Below, piece after piece: positions 11,961 to 22,937 of a stretch of DNA of 64,000 nt; position 1 is the first letter of the stretch; each line of letters opens with the position of its first letter. The notes under the pieces are model-generated. The model did no database searches. It saw only the letters and a list, made by a program, of their open reading frames with translations, and was not told where the DNA came from. Both the position numbers and the translations under genes were made by a program. The DNA comes from Macrocystis pyrifera (Eukaryota > Sar > Phaeophyceae > Laminariales > Laminariaceae), in contig JASSKH010000020.1 in the NCBI GenBank assembly GCA_031763025.1, forward strand, positions 10,290,528 through 10,354,527. Direction: 5' to 3'.

Positions 11961-14369
11961 ATGAGCCGCCCAGCTAACCCCAGCACCAACTACGGCGTAA
12001 ACAACGACGGCGACGACGTCGAAATATTATCGGATGGCAGCTCCCAATATTCTTGATACATTGGCCCTCCTCTACCCTCAAAACGCAAGAAAAAGCAATT
12101 TCAGAGGGAATATGACCACGAAACAGCAGGAGTACAATCGCCGCCGGGAGGAAAAGAGTTACGAGAAGGACTTACAGTTGAGGGCATTGTGCCCAGGCCT
12201 GCCTTTTCCACCTCTGGCCCCGTGTGCGACGGCACAGGCGGTCGCCGTCCCGCGCGTCGCCGCTTTCCCCCGTACGACGGCATCAGCAGTCGCCCGCGGC
12301 CCGCAGGCTGGCAACATACAAGCGCGCTTCCAGATATTGGAGCCATGCTCGCTCCAAAGAGGAGCGCCCTGCCGCAGGTGCCGCGGCTGTCAGCACTACC
12401 TGGTTTCGCAGGAGCGCCTGGATCTCTCCGCCCTAGACCACTGGCCGCGATTACTCCAGCGTCACTCAACATGTCGCAGCAGGTACCCAAGACTCCAGCG
12501 GTTCCCCCCGTGAAGAACAAGAGGTCTTAATGGACAGATGAAACGAAGAGGATCCTCCTGGTCCACGTATGTACAAAATTTGTGAAGATATGAGTACGTT
12601 GGGTCACGTTCTGCGTTCAGTCATACTCTGCGCCCGACGACGAGCAGTTGCGACTTGAGTAGTTGACTACGGGTATGTCTGGGTGCAAGAGATTAGAATG
12701 TGTATGCCTATTCGAGTGTCAAAGAAACTATCGAAACATCTGGTTTCGTGCCGCGCAAAACCGACAAACAAATGCTTGAGCTGAAAAATCGCCTCGCCTC
12801 AGTGTATGTATGACAAAATAAATGTAGGATGCGTGCGAGGAACGGAAGATAAGCGGGGGAGGGGGGGGGGGGGGGCGTGTACTCGATAGGAGAGATGTAC
12901 TCGATCTCATGCATGGCCGTAGTCGTATGACCATAGACCCTCGCATCCCTACAATGCCGGGACGGAGCATGTCGGGTTTTCACCGACCAGGCAGACATTG
13001 CTTACACCAAGCGCAAAGCGCCGTGAGATGTCCGGCGAGTCGCATGAAGGGTGAGCTGCATCCTACTAAGAACCGCTTGTGAGGCGGACTTGCATATGGA
13101 GGACAGCTTCAATGAGTTAATTTAATTTGCAGGTGTGGCCACTTCCAGAGATAGCAATGGGAGTACTATGTAACTGCCTCTTGGGTGCCGTACCTTGAAC
13201 ACTGCGTGATACGATCAATTCCCTTGTACAGAGTAAAGGTTCTTTACTTCGCACAAATGATCTAAGCGGGGGAGCGGGGGGGGGTGAGGGGGGTGGTTCG
13301 ACGCCCTCCTGCTGCTGTTCGGGGGTTGGGGGGGGAGGAGGGGAGGTCCCCTTCTGCTGGTGTATTCGAACAGAATTTCTGTTTTTTTTTCCTGCGTCAC
13401 GTGCTATTTCAAATGTTACCACTCGCACCGGAGTGTTTAAGGACTATGCACCCGCGTCACGCGCTATTTCAAATGTTACCACCTGCACCCGCGCGTTTAG
13501 GGAATATGCACTCTAGGGATTATGCTCTTGCAACCCCCTCTCCCTCCTCCCCCCTGTCTTCTGTCCCACGGGTGGTGGTTCGGCGCTCTCCTGCAGCTGC
13601 TGTTAGGGGGTTAGAGGGGGAGAAGGGAGTTCACCTCCTGCTGTTGTTGTACGAATACGTTACTTGATAATTTTTCCCGCTTACGTCTTATTTCGAACTT
13701 TACCAACCTGCATCCGCGAGTTTAGGGACTATGCACCCTAGGGACTATGAACTTGGACCCCCCTCCCCCTCCTCCCCCTTGTCTTCTTATCGATGGTTGG
13801 TTGTTCGGCGCTCTCCTGCTGCTGCTGTTAGGGGGTTAGCTGTTGTTTTACGAATACGTTACTTGATTTTTTTCCCGCTTACGTCCAATTTCAAATGTTA
13901 CCACCTGCACCCGCGCGTTTAGGGACTATGCACTTGGACTTAGGGTCGGACCAAAATTTTCAAAATGCAAAAAAAACGACGGAATCAAACATCCTCACAC
14001 TTAAAACTACACTATTCCGTGTTGCAGGTCGCCGTGGGATGCCCCCACATGGCTACCCATGGAGATATCGCTACCTTGTGGCAATCGGTGGCCGACACCC
14101 TGTCCACCATGAACGAGTTCGAGGGTGGCGTCAAACCCGATCAGCTCAAGCGCCACTACCACGAGCTCATGTCGGCTTTCCGCAAATAGATCAAAACGTC
14201 GGGGTATACTTCTGGCAAACGGACGGGGGCCAGCGAAGGCGTCATGAGGACTCTAAATGTCCTCATGACCGACGAGGAGGAGACAGCTGAGTCAAAGAAT
14301 AGGGACGTGGCAGCAAAGTAGGAGGGACGAGAAACGAAGCGGGCGGAGCGTGCTGCGCAGGTGATGTAA
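11961..14369 (+). pseudogene. Two-exon Myb/SANT-like DNA-binding protein gene, broken by stops
   Basis: Exon 1 (11961-12566) starts MSRPANPSTNYG, has an acidic 'DGDDVEILSDG' stretch and a Pro/Arg/Ala-rich middle, and ends in 'WTDETKRILLVH', the start of a SANT-like helix. A GTATGT donor at 12567 and a 'gttgcag' acceptor ending at 14027 define a 1461-nt phase-0 intron. Exon 2 continues in the same frame with 'GDIATLWQSVADTL' and 'LKRHYHELMSAFRK', completing a Trp-spaced SANT-like domain, then a Glu/Lys-rich tail ending at TAA 14367. Four in-frame stops interrupt it: TGA 12054, TAA 12528, TAG 14187 and TAG 14319. All three stop types occur, so recoding is an unlikely explanation. Such domains accompany DNA transposases in many eukaryotes; the TE origin is inference. 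Confidence 0.7.
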
Positions 14370-14837
14370 TATTTAATATGTATATGATACCACACTAAGG
14401 TCGAGTGTATATTCAGTCAACGCGCACGGGCAGAGGATGAAATTTGAAATTGCACGTCACGCTGGAAACAAAAACAACAATGTACTCGTACACCAGCAGG
14501 AGGATACGACCCACACTCCTCCCCCCCAACCTCCACAACAGCTGTAGGAGCGCGTCGAGTCACCCCACTCTCTGCACCTTCCACTCATCCAATAACATTG
14601 CGCGATGAAAGCGTGGCGTTAACGAATACGAAATCCCTCTTGTCCTCCACGCCTCACCTGTATTTACACCGAGTACATCACGGCAAAAATACTAACAGTA
14701 TCATTTTGTATACTACCGCACGCCCGTAGTCCTATTTTTCACGAGCTGTTGTTCACCCCTCCCCCCCCCCCCCCCCAATGGTCATACGACTACGGCCATG
14801 CATGAGATCGAGTACATCTCTCCTATCGAGTACACGC
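12876..14837. repeat. Perfect 59-bp inverted repeat capped by G/C runs
   Basis: Bases 12876-12934 are the exact reverse complement of 14778-14836. The outer edge of the left arm abuts a G run (about 12862-12875) and the outer edge of the right arm abuts a 15-base C run, so the symmetry continues into the homopolymers. The arms enclose 1.84 kb that contains exon 2 of the SANT-like gene but not exon 1, because the left arm lies inside the intron. It therefore does not look like the TIRs of an element carrying that gene. It may be a separate palindromic duplication or gene-conversion tract. Confidence 0.85.
13270..13950. repeat. ~200-bp tandem repeats inside the SANT-gene intron
   Basis: 'acgaatacgttacttga' occurs at 13648 and 13848, exactly 200 bp apart. 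'ttaccacctgcacccgcg'-like and 'gtttagggactatgcac' blocks recur at about 13420, 13480, 13710 and 13905. Each full unit also carries a CT-rich block, a 'ggcgctctcctgctgctgctgttagggggttag' segment (here described, not quoted in full) and a T-run. Copies differ by substitutions and one deletion. The Gly/Pro/Ser-rich frames across it are repeat artefacts. Confidence 0.7.
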
Positions 14838-15590
14838 CCCCCCCCCCCCCCGCCCCCCCCCTCCGCGCCTTCTGTCTGCCGCAAGCTCCCCACCACTATT
14901 ATTTATTATCGCCACTTTTTAAAAACGATAAAAAAGACCCAAGAGCAATTCGAGCTACTGCCTTCCCCCATCTCTGGCCTGAAACGCTTGCCCCTCCCGC
15001 CGAACCTAAATGACCGTGAGGGCATACGCGGCCTCGACGCGAATTTCTAGGCCAAATGCATGGTCGACTCTGCGAAAAAAAAATGAAATTCTTAACTATA
15101 TGTTGACAAAGCCGTAATGTGAGAACCCCGAATTCAAAGCTGCCAACGGCAATAGCATATGGCCCACATTTCCTGATGCCCTGCTACAGTGTTAGCGCAG
15201 ATTCTGAACGACATTTTGATAGGGGGTAGACCAATCCAAAAATGAAGTATCTCCGGATTGCGCTTTATCAATTTCTTAATATGTTGACATGAATTTAAGA
15301 TCTTCTCGGAAAACGATCGGATGGGCGTCGATGTGCAATAGTTTGCACGTACGTGGTTTGCTGTACCAATCTCATATGCACTGAGTCCTGTGTACCGAAT
15401 CAAACGATGCTGCCGTTGTTGTGGGGTTCCTGTGAGTGTGTGACTTGATAGAGCTACGGCGAGCCCTCCAAAAAAGGCACCGCGCCGAACCCGACATTAG
15501 CACAGCAAGGCAGTAGAGATCAGTAAACCTTCTGGCGGCCTCTGCGTTTCATCGCTTCTTCGTATCCTGCCGCTCTCCCAACACGTAGCA
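14400..15590. other. C-runs; no gene recognised
   Basis: Contains C16 at 14761-14776 and C15 at 14837-14851 followed after one G by C9. No domain-bearing frame. The segment 15050-15590 is unremarkable. Confidence 0.45.
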
Positions 15591-15592
15591 GC

Positions 15593-15930
15593 ATGGAACA
15601 AAATCAAGGAGTCAGAAACGACACAGCAAGATGCGGTACCTGCTGCGTGTACGTGTGTACTCGTACTTTTCCCCCAATAAAAGTAGCTTTCGTGGTATCA
15701 AGGTTCCAAGTACCTGTATATTATGGTCACGATAGAAGAGCGTGGCTTCGGACACACGTTGCACGAGAAAACGAGACAGAGAGAGGCAGGAGAACCACCC
15801 GACAGAAAGACAGGCATATTTGATCCTCAGAGGAGCTGCACCCGGCGACCACAGCTAGAATTGCTTCGCCTGTCTCGTCGGAGCTGGGCGAGGAAGGGTT
15901 TTCCGCAGACACGTCCCTGCACGCAGCTAA

Positions 15931-15962
<32 letters not shown>

Positions 15963-16250
15963 ACGGGTCCTGCAAACACAGCAAGGTCAACTAACAAAAA
16001 AGGCGCAAAAGCGCAGATAATCCGCCGTCTCCATATAACCAGCCTCGTCCCCAACCGTGAGATATGGCTCAGACCGCACGCCTATCGCACGGGGGCCGTC
16101 TCGACACGTGCCGGTTCACGCGGAGGTCAAACGATGTCGCGAGGCAACGACGCAAGCGCGTGTGGTCAGATGGTCAGCTCCATCTGGTCGCGGCTGCACA
16201 GTATTCGTCGGGGTGTTATTAGCCAACCGCGGAGGCTCGGAGAGATGTAG
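15593..16250 (+). other. Overlapping frames around a GCT/CTG tract
   Basis: A 76-codon frame from 15593 and a 175-codon frame from 15723 overlap. The latter has an alanine run encoded by the GCT/CTG tract at 15932-15962. Neither shows a recognisable domain, and no intron signals support them. I treat them as doubtful. Confidence 0.25.
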
Positions 16251-16344
16251 ACCAACCGTCAAATGTGGTCGTTGTCTATTTCGGCTGTCTATGTAGATTT
16301 TTCTGCCTGTACGAAATTTTGCTTTTTATTTAAAAAAACTGAGA

Positions 16345-17174
16345 AAGCACGTCAGCTGTGATTCCACCCGATCGGCAGATCGGTCGATACTCAACCTTGC
16401 AAGCTGCGGGAATCGTTCGCGCGTCTTCCCTTATTTCCATCGCGATTGACTACTGGTCAGTGACTCTCCCCCTGGATACCACCAGAGTCGACGAGACGAT
16501 AATACTTACAGCTGGCTCGATTTCCAATTGATTTCGGCCAGTATACCATCTCGCGCACTGAAACTGCAGATCGACAAGTGAGGGCCGGGGTACACAAGAC
16601 AATCGAAAGTTGGTTTACAGCAGTTCACACGTGACATGCACACCTAGACACTGGAGAATTTAAATAGTCATATCATTCTCCCTTGTTCGGGTTATATAGT
16701 AGTATCAGTGCGCAGAATGGATATTTAAAATTGTCCTGTTGACCCGGGCAGCATCCAGGGGAGACGCTAGCCTATATCTTATTATAAGAATCACATATTA
16801 TTATAGATTACGCGCGTTCGGTTTATTACAACACTTGTAAAATTCTGTAAAACTAAATATTGTAGGGCAGGGCAAGGGTTGCCCCGCTGTTCCCTAGGGT
16901 TTTACCATACAACAAAAGGTCGGCCGGCGGTATGACAATTCTCTCGCGACGTCGATATTTGGCACGTAGAATATTTTACTTGTTTGCAGATGCTGCTGTT
17001 GCCGCTATTTCGAGGCAAAAAACATGAACAAAACGTCACAGTCGCATCGCGCAGATTGCGATGACCTCGACGTAAAATTCTGTAAAAAATAAATGTACAA
17101 GATACGTACTACGCAGCTTGCAACGTTGAGTATCGACTAATTAATCAGTCGAACTCGCGGCTGACGTATTTCAT
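16345..17174 (+). mobile_element. CAGCTG-TIR transposon family, copy 1 (830 bp, both ends)
   Basis: Left end reads 'acgtcagctgtgattc...gatactcaaccttgcaagctgcg' and the right end reads the inverse, 'cgcagcttgcaacgttgagtatcgac...gctgacgtatttca'. The TIRs are thus about 60-65 bp, diverged between arms. The interior contains the family core 'cctgttgacccgggcagcat' near 16735 and has no transposase frame. Other copies are at 40596-40860, 42216-42470, 43966-44325, 44400-44698 and 52583-52780. It is the longest copy and may be closest to the ancestral element. No clear target duplication is visible; ends sit in AT-rich DNA. Superfamily unknown. Confidence 0.8.
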
Positions 17175-17189
17175 ATGTTTGTAAACGAG

Positions 17190-18170
17190 CTTCGCTCCGC
17201 GGGAAGCTACATCAAATTATGCGAAGCGCACAAAGCTCCATGATTGAATCTAATATTTTTTATCGTTGTAGTTGAAACCTGGCGACTTGAAAACGCCAAG
17301 AGTCCCGCCGCCATGCTTCAGGAGAAAACAGCTTGGACGCCACATATACGCTTCGCGTCGCGGGAGGCTCGCTCACATGCCGCACGCACGTACACACCCC
17401 AGGTAGGTGCGTAGGGTACTATGTTTGTTTTTGTTAGTATCTGCTGTATGTACAAAAGAGAAAGCACAGCACGGCACAGAAGCAGCACCGCGGAAGCGCA
17501 GAAACAATGCAAATAAAACATTAAATTTCGGAAAGAAAAAAATCCATGTCCCCCCCAGTGTCATAATTTCCTGCCTGATTGGAACACCTTACACGAGTCA
17601 TTAACAAAAAAAATGAAACAAATCATGCAGCAGAGCTTCTCTCTCAACCTCGTACGCGGCCCGTCCCTCTCGCGACCACCCCGCAACCGATTCGGTCAGG
17701 GTAAAACTTTCCTCGCTCTCTGCCGCAGTGAGCCCCGTCACCCGCCTCACGGAAGCCCGGTGCTCACTGTGGCCCTCGTTCGCCAGCTCGACAAAGTTGG
17801 TGCTCAGGCTGAGTGGTCCTCTCGCTGACTTTTAGTTTTGTCTCAAAAATAAGCACCGCTTGAACTTTATTGTGCATATCAAAACGAACCTTATATACTC
17901 GTACATAGTATGCCCGGAACCACACCAGGAGGCCAGACAGAGTCCATTTATGCTTCTCTCGTGTCTCGAGGCACACGCGACCCCCAGCCACGGAATCGGT
18001 GACCGCGCTCCTTGCACCCCGCCTTCTACCCGCCACCACCCGCTGACAGCCGCGATGGTGCCGTGCTTGCCCGAAGTGCGGGTGCTCGGAGTACACGCAC
18101 GAGCACGAAAAACGAAAGAAGAAAAAAGGAAAATAGGAATGAAGTGCCAAGAGAAATGAAGAAAGCGCAT
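17190..18170 (+). repeat. ~1-kb repeat family T, copy 1
   Basis: Begins near 'acatcaaattatgcgaagcg' and includes 'agagtcccgccgccatgctt', a 'cttcgcgtcgc' block, 'cacagcacggcacag', 'gaaagaaaaaaatcc', 'ctgattggaacaccttacac', 'gtgagccccgtc' and 'ccgctgacagccgcgatggtg'. The same blocks in the same order make up 18235-19165. An inverted partial copy follows at 19200-19600 and a fourth, inverted and interrupted, lies at 39046-40565. Frames inside are not conserved between copies, so I consider it non-coding. A solo LTR or large MITE is possible. Confidence 0.75.
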
Positions 18171-18234
18171 ATGTACCCGCTGGAAGGGTCTGACAAGTAA
18201 TAAAAGGAGACGATTCCCTTCGCTCAGGAAGGAA

Positions 18235-19165
18235 AAGTACATCAAATTATGCTAGGCGGACAGGGGTCCATGATTGAATAGTGTTTTTGTCATGACTGTA
18301 GTTGCAAACTGACGACTTGATAATGCCAAGAGTCCCGCCGCCATGCTTGAGGAGAAAAAACCTCGGACGCCACACACGCTTCGCGTCGCAGGCGGTTTTC
18401 CGCTACGCTCGCTCACAGGTGGCACGTAGATACACGCCCCAGGTAGGGCACTTATTTTCTTCTTTCGATAGGCTCTGTGTCTGTACTCGTATGTGCGAAA
18501 GATAAAGCACAGCAGCACGGCACAGCAACACAGCAAAGAGAATAAAAATGAAACCGAAAACCTCGGAAAGAAAAAAATCCCCGTCCCCGTTCTTATAATA
18601 ATTTACTACCTGATTGGAACACCTTGCACCAGTAAAGAATTGAAAGAAAAAAAAGAGGAAATCAAACAGGCGCGCTTGTCTCTCAGCCTCGTACGCCGCC
18701 CGCCCCTCTCGTGACCATCTCGCCACCGATTTGGTCCGGGTAGAGATTTCTTCCCTCTCTTCCACAGTGAGCCCCGTCGCCCGCCTCGCGTGGAGCCAAT
18801 TTTGGTGTTCATAATGTGTGCCGCCCTCTTATGATTTCAGCCCGGTCGCAAAAATGGGCACCGCTTGACAATTTTCTTACTATGCCGAACGACCCTTAAA
18901 TACTCGTACCTACTAGGTCAAAAATCATAAATGGAGGTCAGACAGAGCCTACTGGTGCATCCCTCATGTCTCGAGGTACACTTGACGCCTAGGCACGAAA
19001 GCGGCGACCGCGCTTCTTGCAACTCCCCCTATACCCGCCAGCACCCGCTGACACCCGCGATGGTGCCGGGTTCGCCAGCAGAACCGTGCTCCGAGTACAC
19101 GCACGCACAAAAAATGAAAGAAGAAAGAAGGAAAGAAGGACTGAAAGTGCCAAGAGAAAAGGTCC
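18235..19165 (+). repeat. ~1-kb repeat family T, copy 2 (direct tandem)
   Basis: Direct repeat of 17190-18170 with only about 60 bp between them, and with the same block order. Conserved blocks include 'atgattgaat', 'aagagtcccgccgccatgctt', 'ctgattggaacaccttgcac', 'gtgagccccgtcgcccgcct' and 'cacccgctgacacccgcgat'. Divergence is moderate, so the tandem is not recent. 'cccttaaatactcgta' near 18891 resembles a TATA-like region in both copies, but no transcript can be inferred. Confidence 0.75.
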
Positions 19166-19199
19166 GGCAAGTATAGAACTACTTACAGATATCTCGATC

Positions 19200-19610
19200 T
19201 CTGACCGTGCTCGGTTGGTACATCCTTGGCCTCTCCGAGCTCCCACTTGGAAATCGCCTCCTTTTATTACTTGCCCGACCTTTCCAGCGGGTCTTTGTTT
19301 TCTCCTTTTCTCTTCGTACTTTCAGTCCTTCATTTCCTTTTTTCTTCTTTCGTTTCATGTGCGTGCGTGTACTCCGAGCACGGTTCCGCGGGCGAGCGCG
19401 GTACCGTCGCGAGTGTCAGCGGGGGTGGCAGATAGAGGAGGAGTTGCAAGGAGCGCGGTCACCGTTTCCGTGGCTGGGCGTCGTGTGTGCCTCGAGACAC
19501 GAGAGAAGCATGAATGGGCTTTGTCTGGCCTCCGTTTGTGATTTACGATAGAATACGTAAGAGTATTTAAGGGTGGTTCCAGATAGTAAGATAGTATTCA
19601 AGCAGTGCTT
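19200..19610 (-). repeat. ~1-kb repeat family T, copy 3 (inverted, partial)
   Basis: Reverse complement of the distal part of the family T unit: 'ctcgagacac', 'gcacggttccgcg', 'gtgtcagcgggg' and 'acttgcccgacctttccagcgg' match the inverse of 18930-19165 and 18140-18200. Together with copy 2 it forms a head-to-head inverted repeat with arms of about 400 bp and little spacer. It ends where an inverted fragment of gypsy protease/RT sequence begins (19618). Confidence 0.7.
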
Positions 19611-19617
19611 ATTGGAG

Positions 19618-19760
19618 GTACCCCACTCCCAAACGCATGCCTTGCTGTACCAAGAAACCACCATCATTCAAACGTTGTATACGTATTTTTGAAACCCCTG
19701 ATTCCACGATGGCTTCCTGTGGGAACCACTCCGGACCAAAACGTATGAAATAAGAGCCGA
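19618..19760 (-). mobile_element. Inverted fragment of a gypsy pol gene
   Basis: This segment is nearly the reverse complement of 23650-23790, inside the protease/RT frame of the element downstream. Shared blocks, read on the minus strand, include 'gttttggtccggagtggttc', 'gaagccatcgtggaatcagg', 'atacgtatacaacgtttgaa' and 'cttggtacagcaaggcatgc'. It is a piece of a second copy of that element in opposite orientation, placed directly against its gag region. Confidence 0.9.
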
Positions 19761-19770
19761 TAACTGCGGG

Positions 19771-22140
19771 ATTTGGGCACCGCCCGTCGCAAGGCGGGGG
19801 CTCGGGACAAGGAAATGATGAGACCCCTGAAGGCCAAGATGGTTGCGGAGAGACACGCCCAGCGGCAGCGGCTGGAAGTTTACCGCGCGGCGGAGAGCGA
19901 CACCCGGTCCCGGCTGGCCCATATCACAGAGCAAAACGTCGCGAGGGCCGAGTTTTAACGGCACGCACGTGGGGCGGCCATGGTGGGGGCTCAGGAGACT
20001 GTTCGACAACGCGATTTACGCGAGGTCGCCAGCGGAAGCGCAGTGGCCGCAGCGGAGGAGGCCGGTCGCCTCATTTTGCCCAAGAGAGAATGGAAGCCCG
20101 TTGGGCCGAAAGACCGCTCTACTTCCGCGAAGGCGGCAGTGGGGGCCGCCGCGTCCGCGACCGTCGCACGGTCCTCGGCTGCAGCCGCTACGGCTGCAAC
20201 CACTTCGGTTTCGACTGCCTCTGCCTCTGCTGCGCCGGTTTCTTCTGTGCCTGTTTGCGCTGTACCTGTTCCTGCTGTGATGACTTCTGCTGCACCCGTT
20301 GATTTCTGCTGGACCGATTTCTGTTGCACCTTTTCCTGCTGCACCTGCTCCTGCCCCGGCTGCTGTTACCGCTGTTGCTCCTACGGCTGCTACTGCCGCG
20401 CCTTCGAGTGGGGCAGCGAGCGATAGGGAAACCGAGATTCTGGAGGACATGCGCCTGTATACGGTTATCACGCAGACCCTACCCCACCTGACCCACGAGC
20501 AAGCGTGGGCGATGGCTCGTTCCTCCAAGCGGGATCCACCTGCAACGCCGACCCCGTCCCACGCCCCCCGGAAGGACTAGCTGCCGTTCGCGTCACCCTG
20601 ACCCCAGTCTAACCTACGAGTTCCGCCGCACGCCCAAGGTGGGATACCTGGGGATCGCTTCGAAGGGGGACCGCACGGCAACCGTTGCGGCCCAGGGATG
20701 GGCGGCCAGGGGTACCGGCGTGGCCGCCAGGATCAAGGGATTTATAAGAGGTATGAAGAGAAAGAATATGTATCCTTGCCTGTGGTTGAAAGTTCCGAAA
20801 CAACCTCCGAGCTGGGTGCCGCAGAACCGGCTCCTGTTGAACCCACCCCTCTTGACACTGCCCCCGCTGTAGTTACCCGTGCCGTACGTGCGCCCGCGGT
20901 AGCTACAGCAGCTGTACCGGTTTCGACCCCGCCTATAGCCTTGGGTAGAGACTTTGAGATCCCGAGACAGAAACGATAGGCTACGATCCGCCGGGAGTAT
21001 GCCCGCATGGTACGAACGTACTGATGCCTATACCGTTTATGCACTTCGGGCCGGGACATAACGTGTCCGAACTGGTAGAGTTTACCTCTGCTTTGCGGGA
21101 TGCAGCATCGAGTTTGCGTCTGGCTTGCGATGACCCCCACCCGGTTGAGTGGACTAGTGGTTGGGAGACGAACCTTGAACGCCACACCACGCGTGCTGTA
21201 CGTGTTGCGTCCCCCCAGGCACCGGCGGTAAAAGCAATGATTTCAGCAGCTTTGGCAGGGGGGAAGGCTTCAGGCGGAGGGACAGCCAGGACCAGATGTC
21301 CTCTTGTACGTTATAAGGACTCTCTCTAGGGGTTTGAGGAAGGCGACACCCGCGGCGGTGATGCAGGCCCTGCAGAATTTGGTCGTCCCCGCAGGTGCCC
21401 CCTTCTGTACGTACCTCTCGGAATTACATCTGCTCGTAGAAAACGTACGGTGTATTGGACATGTCGCGCCGGAGGACGGCACCATGCATATCACTATTAA
21501 GACAGGGGTAGACGATCAGTATGCCGGATTGTGTGCAGCTCAGATTTTCGCGGGTAGATATTTGCGTGCTTTACCGTTTGGAACTGTTGATGAGCTTCTG
21601 TTTTCTTTGGACGATTCAGCTCTCAACCAAACTAGGGCAACCGCGTCGGTACGTCTGGGTGGTGGGGGTATGGCACCCGGTCTAAGGTTTATAATCCTTC
21701 TTTCAGAAGTAGGCAGTTTCGGGGAGTGATGGCAGTCGAGACCGATCCGTTTGAGGATGAGGACGAAGAATTTCGTAAGGTTTACGCGATTATGCGGGAA
21801 GAAGGGGGGTTTGGTAAGAAAAATAAAGATCTACCTTTTTTCGTTTCGTTCAATTCTCGAGAGAAGAGGGATGCTGTCCGCAGATCAATCATATGGGAAC
21901 TTCTGCCTAAACTGCCGCGAAGATAATCACTTCGCACGAGAATGTCCCGACAATTTATCAACCTTTCTGGATTAATTCATCCCATTGTTGGCGCCGATGG
22001 CAAGATAGACTGTGTCAATGGGCTAAAACTCGCGCGAACCGTAGCAATCGAAATCCACGAAAGTTCGACGGTAGGTTGGCCCCCTTCCCGGCAGCATTAC
22101 GGCCGCCCTTCCCCTTGCCCCGCGCTGCAGGAGGAGACTA
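19771..22140 (+). pseudogene. gag region of the decayed gypsy element
   Basis: Several frames in sequence: a basic stretch near 19790-19950, an Ala/Pro/Val-rich segment (20000-20440) and a 'RETEILEDMRLYTVITQTLPHL'-type helical stretch (20430-20520, shortened here). Further frames follow at 21024-21300, 21304-21729 and 21726-21975. At about 21904-21945 a zinc knuckle reads CLNCREDNHFAREC, i.e. CX2CX4HX4C, the nucleocapsid signature. An acidic stretch 'DPFEDEDEEF' lies before it. Frameshifts separate each block. The exact start of gag is unknown. Confidence 0.7.
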
Positions 22141-22323
22141 TATGAGTAAAGTCGCTGAAGCGAGCAAGCCCGATGTAGCACATGGAGTAAGTTCGGTCGA
22201 ATCTGCATTACACGTTGTCTACCAGGACCAAGAGAATGGAAGTCATCTGTTTATGAACGGTAGAAGCAGTGAGCAAGGTTGTCGTCGTCCAGGTAGTGAT
22301 GGAAGTAATTACCCGGAACAGCA

Positions 22324-22860
22324 TTGAGCGTAAGCCAAGTATCACCGCTTTGCACACGTCCCGTCACTAGTAGTAAAACGACGAGACCTGACCGTCCGAG
22401 CTGCAATACTAGTGTGAATAGGCCCCCGATAAAAATGCAAGTTCGAAGCGGCAGAGTAGAGCCGAGTGTAGCAGATAGTAGTCAAACGGAAACCAGGTCA
22501 ATGTATACTCCTGTACGGGAGTTGTCCACACCCCCTTCGGCTGACCAACCAAAGTTTGTATCGATCCTTGCCCAGGTTAAGAGCGCACGGGGAGTCGTTA
22601 GGAGGAGAGCGAGGAAGGATAATCGAGTGTGGTGTTACCCAGGCAGAGGTACACCCAGTGCTCCCCGCACCGGACGTACCCCGCCAGTGAGAGTTGGAGG
22701 TACGCACGTTCTGACAAATGAAGTTTGGAATGTGGACACGCCGGGTAGAAGGGGGCGAATTCCGAGATCACCGGGCTTGAGAACAATAGTAGAGAAACGG
22801 TGTGAGCCCGGGGAAACGTTTTCTGTCGTGGGAAGCAATCGTGACTCGAGTAGTAGTTAA
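22324..22860 (+). other. Linker between gag and protease of the gypsy element
   Basis: A 178-codon frame, Ser/Thr/Arg-rich, without recognisable domain, between the zinc knuckle and the protease. The position suggests the variable gag-pol linker. It is not joined in frame to either neighbour. Confidence 0.4.
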
Positions 22861-22937
22861 TTAATTGGTTGTCAGGTGGTGACAGTATTTATGCCTTTGA
22901 GACATCTACGTAAAACATCCCGGATGGACCCTCTCCA

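Noticed and set aside
11961-14369. Alternative genetic code explaining in-frame stops
   Set aside because: TGA, TAA and TAG all interrupt the same gene, and the young gypsy frames use stops normally.
15723-16250. 175-codon protein with poly-Ala
   Set aside because: No domain, the Ala run comes from a GCT tract, and no exon signals support it.
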